DNA of 64,000 nt from NCBI GenBank assembly GCA_023630585.1, contig CM042539.1, positions 31,275,255 through 31,339,254 of the forward strand, in the 5' to 3' direction. How positions within the stretch are numbered: position 1 is the first letter of the stretch; each line of letters starts with the position of its first letter. The translations under genes were made by a program, and so were the position numbers. The DNA is from Cranoglanis bouderius. Its lineage: Eukaryota > Chordata > Actinopteri > Siluriformes > Cranoglanididae. The notes below the pieces were generated by a model, which was given only the letters and a program-made list of their open reading frames with translations, was not told the DNA's origin and ran no database searches. This document shows, in pieces, positions 31,853-41,939 of this stretch.

Positions 31853-31944
31853 TATGTATTAATCTGGAAATTTGGATGTAGTGTACCACTCCAAATCAAG
31901 GATGGATTAACCATAGAGCTGATTAGGCTGTTGCCAACAGATCA

Positions 31945-32290
31945 CTATTGAGGTTTGCAGCTTGTCATGTTTCCAAGGATCTTGAAAGCGGAGACTACGC
32001 TGTCCTGAAATCTTTTTCCTGTGGTTGAAAACTTACTGACACTGTAGACTCCTTCCATAAATGTCAAATAAACGAATCCTTACAGAAAACTTCACCATAT
32101 CAACGATGAGGTTCCACCTTACAAGCCCCTGTGTAAGTTGTTACTATAGAAACAAGCGGATTAACGTAAACCTGTGATTTGCAGGCTTGCAGCTCGGACT
32201 ATCGTCAGAGCTGCTATTATAGAACATTAATCAACATCTTTTGTCCAGCCAGAATCCAGAATTCAACAACACTGTGGTTTTATAGACGTG
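31945..32290 (+). repeat. R1 repeat copy
   Basis: It has GCAGCTTGTCATG, TCCTGAAATCTTTTTCCTGTGG, CTTACTGACACTG, GACTCCTTCCATAAATG-CAAATAAAC, CTTCACCATATCAACGATGAGG, CAAGCCCCTGTGTAAG-TTGTTACTATAGAAAC, CAGAGCTGCTATTATAGAA-ATTAATCAACA, CAGAATCCAGAATTCAACA and CACTGTGG. This is the most complete right half of the family in the window. Confidence 0.8.
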
Positions 32291-32879
32291 AGTTCTGCAT
32301 ATTGGTTCATTAGTGTAACTTTCAGTGCCATACTGATGGATGTTTACTCCACTGACAGCGGCCATGACAGGAGACTTGGCGAGACCGGCGTCGTAACCTA
32401 ATGGCTTATCGGGTCCCAGGCAGATGCCACCCTCCTCCGGTTCCCTTTCTCTAGCCAGGAACTCATTAGCGCAGGGAGACAGGAAGAGATGTCACCGCCT
32501 TCAGAGATGAATAAAGTAAGTTTGGACAGGCGGAGAGCTGAGTGTGGGAGAACCACAGCGGAGGAGCTGAAGGTGCGTGTGCAGGATCGTCAGGTTTAAT
32601 CGCACTCTGCTGAAACTGCTTGGCCTCTGGGGATTTCCTGTACTTCTTTTGATGTGTGCAATTTGATGGCGAATATGCCAGTGAGAGCTTACCATGGCCT
32701 CGTCTTATTTCACGCTTACTGTGGGTTACCTCCACTATGTCCAGGGCACTGTGACTCAGGAGTGCTAATACAAAAAAAAAAAAAAAAAAAGCTAGCAGAT
32801 TATCTCTTGATAATCGGATGTGTTTGATTACAGGTACGAATGAATACGTATGCATTACTTGGATGATAGTTGGTGAAAA

Positions 32880-33620
32880 AATGCCTGGATACACCATGTA
32901 AGGAACAAAACACTAACAAATAATCAATGATGCAGTGGTGCAGAGTTACAGCATGAAACATGAAGAGTTTTATTCTTCTTATATGACGGGAGTTTTCCAA
33001 CAATTGCAATGTTTTATTTACGAATGAACAGCTTTGTACTTTTTATCAATTTATAGTTAACATTTAACATTGTGGAACATCTGTCAGATAAATCTTACGC
33101 TATAGCAGATACAAACAGTCATTCCCTCACCAGACACTCTTATTTTTATTTCTCTTGAAAAAGGTTACAGAGAAACTGGAAAGCGTAAAGCCCTCCATCC
33201 TGACACTGGAGACTCCTTCATAAAAAATGGTAAATAAACATCTCCTCATGATGTCAAATTATTATACTTCTCCTTTGTTAAATAACACTTTTTTTAAAAA
33301 ACAAAACAAAACAAAACATCTATTTATTATTAGTCTTAGATTATGCAGAGTGTCCACTGTACAAGCCCTTGTGTATGCCGTTACTATACAAATGATAACG
33401 TATTAGAACGAGTGTGTTAATATAAACATGAGCTTTTTAAACAACACCAAAGGCCGTGGAAGTCAGCCATTTTAGTCAACTTTGGAGCTCTACTCCTGTT
33501 ACGGAGCTCATTATGTCTCACTCAATCATCAGCACTTTATTGTCAGAGCTGCTGTTATAGGAAATCAATCAACGCATTCTGAACAATCAGCATTAAGAAT
33601 TCAAGAGCGCTGAAACAACA
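32880..33620 (+). repeat. R1 repeat, near full-length copy
   Basis: In order: GTTTTATTC with TATATGAC; TTCCAACAATTGCAATG; TATCAATTTATAG-TTAACATTTAACATTGTGGAAC; CAAACAGTCATTCCCTCACCAGACACTC; TCTCTTGAAAA...TTACAGAGAAAC; GACACTGGAGACTCCTTC; TAAATAAACATCTCCT; CAAGCCCTTGTGTATG-CCGTTACTATA; GATAACGTATTAGAACGAG; GAGCTGCTGTTATAGGAAAT-CAATCAACG; AATCAGCATTAAGAATTCAA. Its order was used to align the other fragments. Confidence 0.8.
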
Positions 33621-34199
33621 GTTTCATGAATTGTACAAACCTTTCACATACGGTTGAGTGCAAAAAAAATAAAAAATCTCAAAAAGCTGATAGCAACGTT
33701 CAGGTCCATTTCATAGGTGTTCCTTAATTTATCACAGGTAACAAAACAACAGGTAAGATATTAGTAGTGCAAAAAGAAAATCAACAATATATTAATATAC
33801 TTATCCATGAAATTGATCTCAGTTGTAATAAGAGGATGAAATATTTAGGGCTCATCCATCCATCCATCCATACAGCAGTTACTCTGAGACTGTTGATGGA
33901 TGGTCAGCCTGACAGAGAGCTGTCGGTCCCTCAGAGACGAGGAGGTGAGAAGTGTAGCACACTGAGAAGAGTGTGGCCAATCAGAGGCAATCGGAGCCTC
34001 GCCACAGGGGAGCGTGGGTATTCTGATCCTGACAAGAGTGGGAGCTCAGGAAGTGACTCAGAATGGCTTAGATGGCACAAAAACAGCAACAGCTAGTTCC
34101 AAGAACGACATTGTGACGTGTGGGGTTTTTATTCAGGAATAACATAAATATAACCAAGAGCTTATTAACAGTAGAGCTAAATATCAAGCATTTACGAGG

Positions 34200-34580
34200 T
34201 TCGCTTTTGGCTTTACCAAAATAACAATACATTCCCTAAAAGTTTGTCGTGGTGGTGTGCCAAATTCAGGAAGGGTGATGTTTTGCTGAAAGATCTGATC
34301 TTGTATAAAGGATATGGTGAAGACGGAGGTGCTTGTTGTTTAGACTTCAGATCTGAAGCCACACAGCTCTGTGGGGGAGAGCACATGGGGTCAGCTTCCT
34401 GGAGAAAGATTAAAGGCGAGGACAGGTCGATTTTGTCCACATCACCTGAGGGCATGCTGTGCTTACTCTGAGTGTCGATCAAATACAAAAATGTCTGTTA
34501 GGCTACGTAGACATTGCGAGCTTCTTTGTGTAATTCTGACTTTTTTGTATCTTGACAGTTTACAATCGTAACCGCAAGTG
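34200..34580. other. unique interval, no gene seen
   Basis: It is open on both strands for 66-91 codons (for example 34244-34471), but no motif is recognised. Its GC-balanced composition could reflect a regulatory element. Confidence 0.3.
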
Positions 34581-34584
34581 GCAA

Positions 34585-34850
34585 ATAATAATAATAATAA
34601 GCCTTTATTTGTCACGTATACATTACAGAACAGTGAAATTCTTTTCTTCGTATATATCCCAGCTTGTTAGGAAGTTGTGGTCAGAGCGCAGGGTCAGCCA
34701 TGATATGGCGCCCCTGGAGCAGAGAGGGTTAAGGGCCTTGCTCAAGCGCCCAACAAGTGGCAGCTTGGCAGTGCTGGGGCTTGAACCCTCAACTTTCTGA
34801 TCAGTAACCCAGAGCCTTAACTTTTGAGCCACCACTATCAAACCTACAGT
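34585..34850 (+). repeat. interspersed repeat with CCTTTATTTGTCAC...CTTGCTCAAG architecture
   Basis: It starts at an AAT-rich tract, then CCTTTATTTGTCACGTATAC, ACAGTGAAATTCTTTTCTTC, ATGGCGCCCCTGGAGCAGAG, AGGGTTAAGGGCCTTGCTCA, GGCAGCTTGGCAGTGCTGGG and a final GAGCCACCACT. From AGGGTTAAGG onward it parallels the repeat at 25065-25255, while the 5' part is unrelated. Confidence 0.8.
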
Positions 34851-35299
34851 AAATATCTCCCCAAACTTCTTGTTGTTTCAAAGAGTACTTGGTTTCGATA
34901 AGTTCCTTCTAGTTTGGCTTGAATTGATTCACCAAATATCAAGAAAATCACCAAATATTAAACTTAAACACTGTCACTGACAACAACAGTGACATGAGGG
35001 ACATGGGGGAAGCCACATGAATTCCAGTCTGACCGTTCTTATTCATATCGCATCACCAACTATCGGATATGAATCCGATCTAGGACCACAAACGAAAGTG
35101 GCTTGGGTGTAATTTGAAAAGATCGGATTTTTGCCTGTAGTGTCTGGCTGCACATCTCTTTGCTCTGTCCACCTCTCCTGAGAGACCTACTTTCTTTCCA
35201 AGTCCAGTAAATGGCATCATTTTGTGTGAGAACGTTGCACGGAATTCAAAATGGCTGACTGGAAAAGTTGAACTAGCCATCGTACGTAGCCACGTGCCG

Positions 35300-36180
35300 T
35301 GAACTGGATGTGAAATCAAATAAATGCTTAATTACATGTAGGCTACAGTATATGCGTACATTTGTTGCGGTTTAGAAGTACAAAAAAATTCATATATTTG
35401 TTGAATTGGCCTGACTTAGCTAATGTTAGTGGTGCTATTATGTCATGTGGCTTGGGGTTCAGAGTACTGAGAGGAGAGTGCAGGACATGTTACTACAGGG
35501 CTGGGAGGATTAGCAGATATAATGAGATAAGGGTTGTAATGAATCATTTGGAGAGAGCAGTCGTTTTAATTGAATTACTTCTTGCCGCTAAAGACAAGAG
35601 TGACAATGAGCAACATGCTAATCCCGGTTCCATCCTAGTCAATAACAGGATGGACTTGTGATATATTTTATTCATATCTTTTTCACAAGCCCTTTTAAAT
35701 GTACCTTATGTCCCCTTCATCCATTCAAGGTCATAGACTACATTAAGTCACTAAATACTGTAATATAACCCAATGCCCTTGATAAATCCAATCTGATCTG
35801 GAGAATTAATCAGGTAATATGGATTCCATGCAATGCGCTTGGCCCTTTACTAATATCCCATGATGTAAGAAATGAGATTAGACATTACACAGCAACTTTG
35901 GCTTTCTTTAAAATGATAGATATCGATGCTGGTGTAAGAGTCTAGGAGATCCCTGAAACATATCAATCATTACAGGGAGCCAATTTAATAATAAAATTCG
36001 ACTGGGTATCCATCTAGATCAGGACACTTACTTACCAGATTGCATAGAATTTGCTGCTCAAGCGTAATTATATTGAAAAAATGCTATAGTTTAAAAAGTC
36101 CAAACGATGAAAGAGGTGCTTAAAAGTTTACAGTTTGAAAAATAATCAAAACAGGATTGGATTCGATTTGAAACGTTGAT
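35300..36180. other. intergenic, no gene seen
   Basis: AT-rich unique sequence. The ORF at 35362-35661 has no recognised motif. Confidence 0.5.
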
Positions 36181-36379
36181 TTATAAATCTGATTCTCGAA
36201 TCTGATTGGTCAGAAGGTGTTCATAGGTGACAGGGACACCTGTGAGTTCCACATCGTTTTTTTTTTTTTTTTACATTTTTAAAGAAGAAAAAAAAATACC
36301 CCACTCATCTACTGCAACTAAATTTGTCAGATAAAATGAGATTTGTTTCGAATTGGCTGTCAAATATCATAAAGCTCAA

Positions 36380-36520
36380 AACAGTGCTTGGGCCTGACAC
36401 CCGTGAGGATCGTTTTCAGTAAACCTTGTTTACTTGGTTCTGGCAGTGGGTTAGCCTGTTATTATCTCTCCATTGTCTGTGAAATATGGATTTGTTTCCA
36501 GCCATTAGGGACCCCTAAAA
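36380..36520 (+). repeat. element D, copy 1 of a local diverged pair
   Basis: The shared order is AGTAAACCTTGTTTACT, TTCTGGCAGTGGGTTAGCC, TGTTATTATCTCTCCATTGT, then a GCC-TT/CT-AG-GAC/GAC tail. A second copy lies at 38315-38455. Similarity is clear by eye but imperfect. Confidence 0.55.
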
Positions 36521-36532
36521 AAAAAAAAAAAA

Positions 36533-36564
<32 letters not shown>
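36517..36564. repeat. (A)n-(GA)n compound simple repeat
   Basis: An A run of about 25 is followed by about 11 GA units. Confidence 0.9.
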
Positions 36565-37554
36565 CGTTTAAGTTTCCTGAGAAAGAGAACGTTTTGGACA
36601 AAAATCCTTCATCAGCTTTGAAAGCAAACTGCTTCTGAAGGAAATGGGAAAGTCTCTGAAGGATTTCTGCCCTGCAGCTTCTGAGAGACTCGGCTTGCAC
36701 AATCTGATGAAGGTATTTTATCCAAATCGTCTCCACAAAGTGGATGCCTGGTATGTATTGAATCCGTTGCCCTCTAGACTATTTGCCAGTCTCGTTGCAG
36801 CATGCCTATGGTATATCTATCCCCTGTCAATCTGAATCACAGCAATGTGAGCCAATCGTGCGCGTAGCCAGTTGTCAGATGACACAGCATGAGCAGCAGT
36901 TTGAAAAGATGTGGAAGTTGGCTTCATCTATCTCAGAGGAAGCATGTATTAGTAGGTAGGTTTGCTTGTAAACACGTTGGAGATAAGAACATATTCGAGA
37001 CGTCTGTAAGGCCTAAAGGAAACACAGCGTTCTCGAGTAGAATATTTGAAAGTAAACCAAACCTTTTTTTTTTTTTTAAGCTACGTTGTTTGCTTATAAA
37101 TGGGTTAATCAGGCCTTCGTCTCCTTGAAGGACATGATGTGTGTGTTTTCGCAGAAGCAGTGCCGTACTGACCTGATATACTTTTCCGTACCTCTGTGAT
37201 GAATGGCTCGGTGATGTAACACAGATCTGTGCCAAGTTTTTTTTTTTCTTTTGGAGGAGGAGGAGGAGGAGAATATTTTTTTTTGCATTAAGGTATCCTT
37301 GAGATAACGCTTGATGTGAGGTTTTTCATAGTGCCACAATGTGCTAAAACACCATACTTGACGTGCTTCTCCAAACCGTACCTTATATAAACATTTATTC
37401 TTTGAATGAATTCATTAATCTGTTATCCCGGTCCAGGTCGCTGTGGATTCTGGAAAAACTGCACCAATGCAGGGAGATCCAATGCAAAGTTTTTATTTCA
37501 TTGCATTTATGTGATGACTACTGATCACATTATATTAAAGACTCGGGTGGCAAA

Positions 37555-38215
37555 ACGGTCAAAATCAGTGCAAGACAATGAAGCACACCATTGATGATAG
37601 GTTTCCAAATACAGGCTTAAATCCCTTGTTAATGAGAGAAGGACAATGGCTAAACTGGCTTGAGCTTACAGGAAGACTATAGTAACTCAAATAATCACTC
37701 TTTACAAAAGTGGTGAGCAGAAAAGCATCACACAACATATTGAACCTTGAATTGAACGGGCTACAACAGCAGAAGACCACATCAGGTTTCCAAGCCAAGA
37801 AAAAGAATACATTGGGCACCGAAACTGGACAGTTTAAGATGGGAAAAACTTCACTTAGTCTGATGGATTTTGATTTCTGCAGATATTTGGGTGAGAATTT
37901 GGCATCAACAGCATGAATTCGTGGACCCAACTTGCCTTGTGTCAACAGTAGAGGTTGGTGGTGGCGGTGTAATGGTGTGGGGAAAGTTTTCTTGGCACAT
38001 GTTGGATGCCATCTTCTAATACCTGCTTTCAGCCATCTCAACTGGTTCCCTGAACATGTCTGAATCCCGTAGAGCACCTTTGGAATGTGGTAGATGCGAT
38101 CACGTCAACATGGACCAGAATCTCTAAGGCATGTTTCCTACACCTTGTGGAATCTATACTATGAAGAATTGAGGCTGTTTAGAGAACAAACAGGGTCCCT
38201 CCCAGTAGATCTTTT
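37555..38215 (+). pseudogene. degraded Tc1-like element, second family (copy 1)
   Basis: The order is that of a common fish Tc1-like transposon: ATAGTAACTCAAATAATCAC, GCAGAAAAGCATCACACAAC, GGGCTACAACAGCAGAAGAC, GGTGGTGGCGGTGTAATGGT, GTTTTCTTGGCACATGTTGG, AGAGCACCTTTGGAATGTGG, CACCTTGTGGAATCTAT and ATGAAGAATTGAGGCTGTT. Large internal deletions remove the middle of the DDE domain, and a T run follows. Minus-strand ORFs here are shadows. Confidence 0.8.
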
Positions 38216-38314
38216 TTTTTTTTTTTTTTTTTTTAAATCAGTGCATGATAAACCTGATTAGCCTTACAAATATCTATATATATCAAATGTACCAGAACTC
38301 AAAAAAGTGTTGGA

Positions 38315-38455
38315 GCGCATGTCCTTGTGACGCCCCCGAGGCTAATTTCCAGTGAACCTTGTTTGCTCTCTGCTGGCAGTCGCTTAGCCTGTCATCATCT
38401 GTTGGTTGAAGAACTATTAATTTATTTTAAGCCTCTAGAGACTCTCGTGGGAATA
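38315..38455 (+). repeat. element D, copy 2 of a local diverged pair
   Basis: AGTGAACCTTGTTTGCTC, CTGCTGGCAGTCGCTTAGCC and TGTCATCATCTGTTGGTTG parallel copy 1 about 1.93 kb upstream in the same orientation. The following 38456-38600 is unique and GC-balanced. Confidence 0.55.
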
Positions 38456-38600
38456 AGGGCAGAAATAATGAAGGCTTTTTAATGTCATCTGCGTAATCGG
38501 CTTGATCCCTGGCTCGCCTCCAGCCAGCTCGCAGCATTACCCATGAATTAAGTATAAATCACCTCCAATTTGGAGCTAAAGCCTTAAACCAGCCAGTTTG
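38456..38600. promoter_or_regulatory. candidate conserved non-coding element
   Basis: Unique sequence with AAATAATGAAGGC, TTTTTAATGTCATCTGCG-TAATCGGC, CAGCATTACCCATGAATTAAG and no ORF or repeat. Conservation is assumed, not tested. Confidence 0.2.
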
Positions 38601-38674
38601 GACTCGGGAGCTGTAATGATCAGAAGGAAGTAAAGGAAAATACAAAAATGATGATAACGCTGATAGCGATAAGG

Positions 38675-38985
38675 TGGTGTGATGCGACCCGATGCGAAGT
38701 GGAGTTACTGTTCCCACCCTGAACACGATAATTATCCAATTTTCAGCAACAATTACGTTTTATTTTCCAAGAATGACGTCATTTTTAGCCATCTGTAGTT
38801 ACATTTAATGTTGTGAAACATCCACAAATCAAGTCAGTTATCCTACGGGTCCTACGAGGAGCTGTTACTATAGAAACGATAACGTATTAGAACAAGCGCG
38901 TTGATATTAACCTGTGACTTGAATCACACGTCAGATCAGCAGCCAATCAGAATCCAGAATTCTGCACAGCTACGGTTTTTCCATT
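38675..38985 (+). repeat. R1 repeat, internally deleted copy
   Basis: GGTGGTGTGATGCGACCCG, GGAGTTACTGTTCCCACCCTG, ATCTGTAGTTACATTTAATG-TTGTGAAACATCCACAAA then jumps to GAGCTGTTACTATAGAAACG, ATAACGTATTAGAACAAGCG and CAATCAGAATCCAGAATTC. The central GTCCTGAAGACTTTCATG part is missing. Confidence 0.75.
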
Positions 38986-38999
38986 TTCATTCTCTAGGT

Positions 39000-40540
39000 G
39001 CAGTGCTAGTGCAGGGAAACGAAGATAAATAAAGGAGCCATGGGAAGACCAGGTGGAACCTCATTAGGCTTTGTGTAATTCGATAACATCGTTACAGTCA
39101 CTCCGTAATGGATCCTGATCACGTAATAACGATGGTGACGTAAATCACGAGTCAGCGAAGGATCTTGGAGTGTCATGGAATAATGGGTTTGTTTGGAGCG
39201 TAACGTTCCAGCCTGGAATAAGTCTGGGAGAAGACTCATATCGTTAATGATAGCTAGAGGAGGGGAAGCAAATATCGATTGACATGATATTACTGGTTAA
39301 TGTTTCGGCGTCAGCTTCTTTTAAGTTTATAACTTGGCACACTGTACGAGAACTCAATGAAATCTTGGTCGTATTGTATAACAGACCTACGATTAAGGGG
39401 CTTGACTACGTTCTGCTTACGTCGTCGATCAGCATGATCCGTGAAGCGGCTCGTGAAGAAAATGGTGTCACATGAAGAGAAACGGACAGAGATATTTGTA
39501 GCCATCCCATGAGTTTCGCGTCCTCCTGCACTGCCGTCCTGTCGGTGGCTTTTGGACGAGCGTTGACATGTCAAAGAATGTCACAAGCCGAATAAATTCA
39601 TTTTGGCCAACATCTTTTTTTTGGTTGTTTTGACCAGAATTCAGACCGGCCAGAGTTTTATTCGACGTCGATGGATGCAAATCTAACACTAACACTAACA
39701 CTAAGCGGATTTTCATATGCTGACACTGGATGTCCTCAGCATTCTCGCATCGTCTCTCTTGGACGTCTAATTGGATGGCAAACAATTTCAAGGCACGGCG
39801 AGAGACACGGTTCCGAATGGAAACGTATTGATTTTCTTCGAGCTTTTGCTAACTCTGTCTCTCTCTCTCTCTCTCTCTCTCTGCATTTCTTTTTTCAGTT
39901 GACAGAAGCTGTTTTGTCCTCTTTTGCACTCAAGCACACTTCAATCGATACCAGTCGAGATCGGTTTTGTCCGACTGTCCCCTGTATGAGCCGGGACCGT
40001 CCCGAACGTCTCGCCGGCCATCAATCTTAGCAGGTAAGCGTCACGTTGGGTCACTCGATGTTATCAAAACGAGCCACGGTGTATTACTGTTGTCCTTACT
40101 GATGAACATGAAGGATTTCTTCAACTTGCTGTTAGGATCTTGTTTTTCTTGTATTGTTTAAGTAGCATTTCAGTGTTATTTATTTATTTATTTATTTATT
40201 TTTATCTGATTTATCCACACACAGCCTGTCTTCTCACAGTGACACCACGGAACGGTGTGCTGAACGCGATCGAGGAAAACGAGCTCTCTAAAACAGGCAA
40301 CTTTGCATGAACGGTGATTGGAAAGAAGCGGAAAAATAATAATTTTGTCAGTAACGTGTACATCAAGGCATAAAGTATAAACTGTAATGAAAGCTGCTTT
40401 CCTGCAATATGTTCACATTTGGAGTCGCTTCCATCTGGCTGGTTTTTTTTTTAGATTTTCCCAAGGGCTGGAAAAAAAAAAAACCCAAAACTTTGTACAA
40501 AAAGTTTAGTCTCTAAAATCATGACTGGGATGTAGGATGT
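39000..40540. other. intergenic, no gene seen
   Basis: Unique DNA with a (CT)n tract at 39859-39882 and an ATTT-rich tract at 40178-40202. The stretch 39000-39250 (AATGGATCCTGATCACG, GATGGTGACGTAAATCACGAG) is GC-balanced. Confidence 0.45.
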
Positions 40541-40544
40541 AAGG

Positions 40545-40665
40545 AATAAAACGCTGTTGTAAGAAAATAATCAACAGTGTCAAGTTTTCCAGCACAAGTG
40601 TTTCATTTGCTATTTTATACCACAGTGAATTTCCCAACACTATTTATTTATTTCCACAAATGTAG
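40545..40665 (+). repeat. R1 repeat left-end fragment
   Basis: AAACGCTGTTGTAAGAAAAT-AATCAACAGTGTCAAG, AAGTGTTTCATTTGC, TATACCACAGTGAATTTCCC and AACACTATTTATTTATTTCC match the left R1 order. Confidence 0.6.
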
Positions 40666-41144
40666 CCAATCCGCCAACAAGGTTGCTAACGTCGCTAAAA
40701 AGTGATGACAGTTAACGTTGATAAGCGTTATTACGGTTTTGTAAACAACAAGGAAGGGTCCGTAAAATAAGAAGAAAAAACAACAGGAAGTGATTTGGTT
40801 GTTCAGAACTGTCTAGCCTTATATACTGTATATATCTACAAAGTGTGTTGTTTTTGCTTTTTGCTTTTTTTCCCCCTAAATATCGAACAGAAAGATCGAA
40901 TAGAAATATACGATATATCTGAGCAAACCTCCCTGACTCTACATCTACATTATTTTACAGATGATACATTCAGCAGCTTGGTAATGAGAAGCGAAGGACA
41001 CGTGGAAAGAGATGTTTTTAATCGGTTAATGGCCGTGTAAAGAGGCTGAACACGATGTTTGTAGACTGTATGGACCAGACCTCATTGTGTAGACTAAGCT
41101 GCTCCTTGGTATCTCTGGCTCCAAACACACCAAATCCAAGTAAT

Positions 41145-41290
41145 GAAGCATTTACATTCGACCTGAATTCATTTGGAAGATACTTTCATCAGTTGAGCTG
41201 AGCAGCTGAGGGTTAAAGCTCTTGCTCAAGGGAACTGGAGCGGAGGTTTGACAGGATTTCGAACTGGTCAGCTATCAGAAAAGAAGTGTT
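41145..41290 (+). repeat. diverged copy of the GGGTTAAGG-CTTGCTCAAGG repeat
   Basis: CATTTACATTCGACC then GAGCAGCTGAGGGTTAAAGC, TCTTGCTCAAGGGAACTGGA, GATTTCGAACTGGTCAGC. The same frame of motifs is seen at 25065-25255 but with more substitutions. Confidence 0.6.
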
Positions 41291-41877
41291 GAAGTTTCTA
41301 CGTGTTTTTACAGTGTAAATCGGTGTGAGGTTGTGTGTTTACTGTAAAGGACAATTCATATTCACAAAAAAAAAACAGTAAATGTAAACAAAAATATAGC
41401 TTAGAAAAGACAGGAATTTTGAACTTTACATTTTTTTTTCCCTCTATGATGCTGTCAGCTGACATGGGGAAATGGAAACGTTTATCATCAAACGCTCATT
41501 ACGGCAGCTGTGAAGCGAGATCCGTCTCGTGCCGTGTTTGTCAGAGCTGACAGACGAGTGGAGATCTTTTCAGCGCCGAGGACACGGCGTCATCATCACG
41601 GAAACACAAGGCACCGTGCCTTGGGCCTCGGGCTACGCTCAAGAGCTCAGCTGGTCATGCAGAACTGATCACGTGTATAAGGAGTAGTATCGATAACTTC
41701 GTTTATGACGTTCCCCTTAGCATGTTTTGTGAAATTCTGCGTGTGATATTGCACTTTTTTCCGCGGCATAAAGAGCTCGGGACTTAATTGCCATTTAAAT
41801 AAACATGAATTCATCTGTCAGCTTTTACTAAATAATACAAGATGCCCACTAGCATTCTAAATGCACTCGCTGTCTCG

Positions 41878-41881
<4 letters not shown>

Positions 41882-41919
<38 letters not shown>
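41882..41919. repeat. (CA)n microsatellite
   Basis: About 19 CA units. Confidence 0.9.
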
Positions 41920-41920
<1 letters not shown>

Positions 41921-41939
41921 TTACTTACTATATACAGCG

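Noticed and set aside
33767..34096. 109-codon plus ORF with an apparently mixed composition
   Set aside because: It has CATC-repeat sequence inside, no splice-site support and no recognised motif; I could not distinguish it from chance.
37565..38077. Minus-strand 170-codon ORF
   Set aside because: It is antisense to a degraded Tc1-like element.
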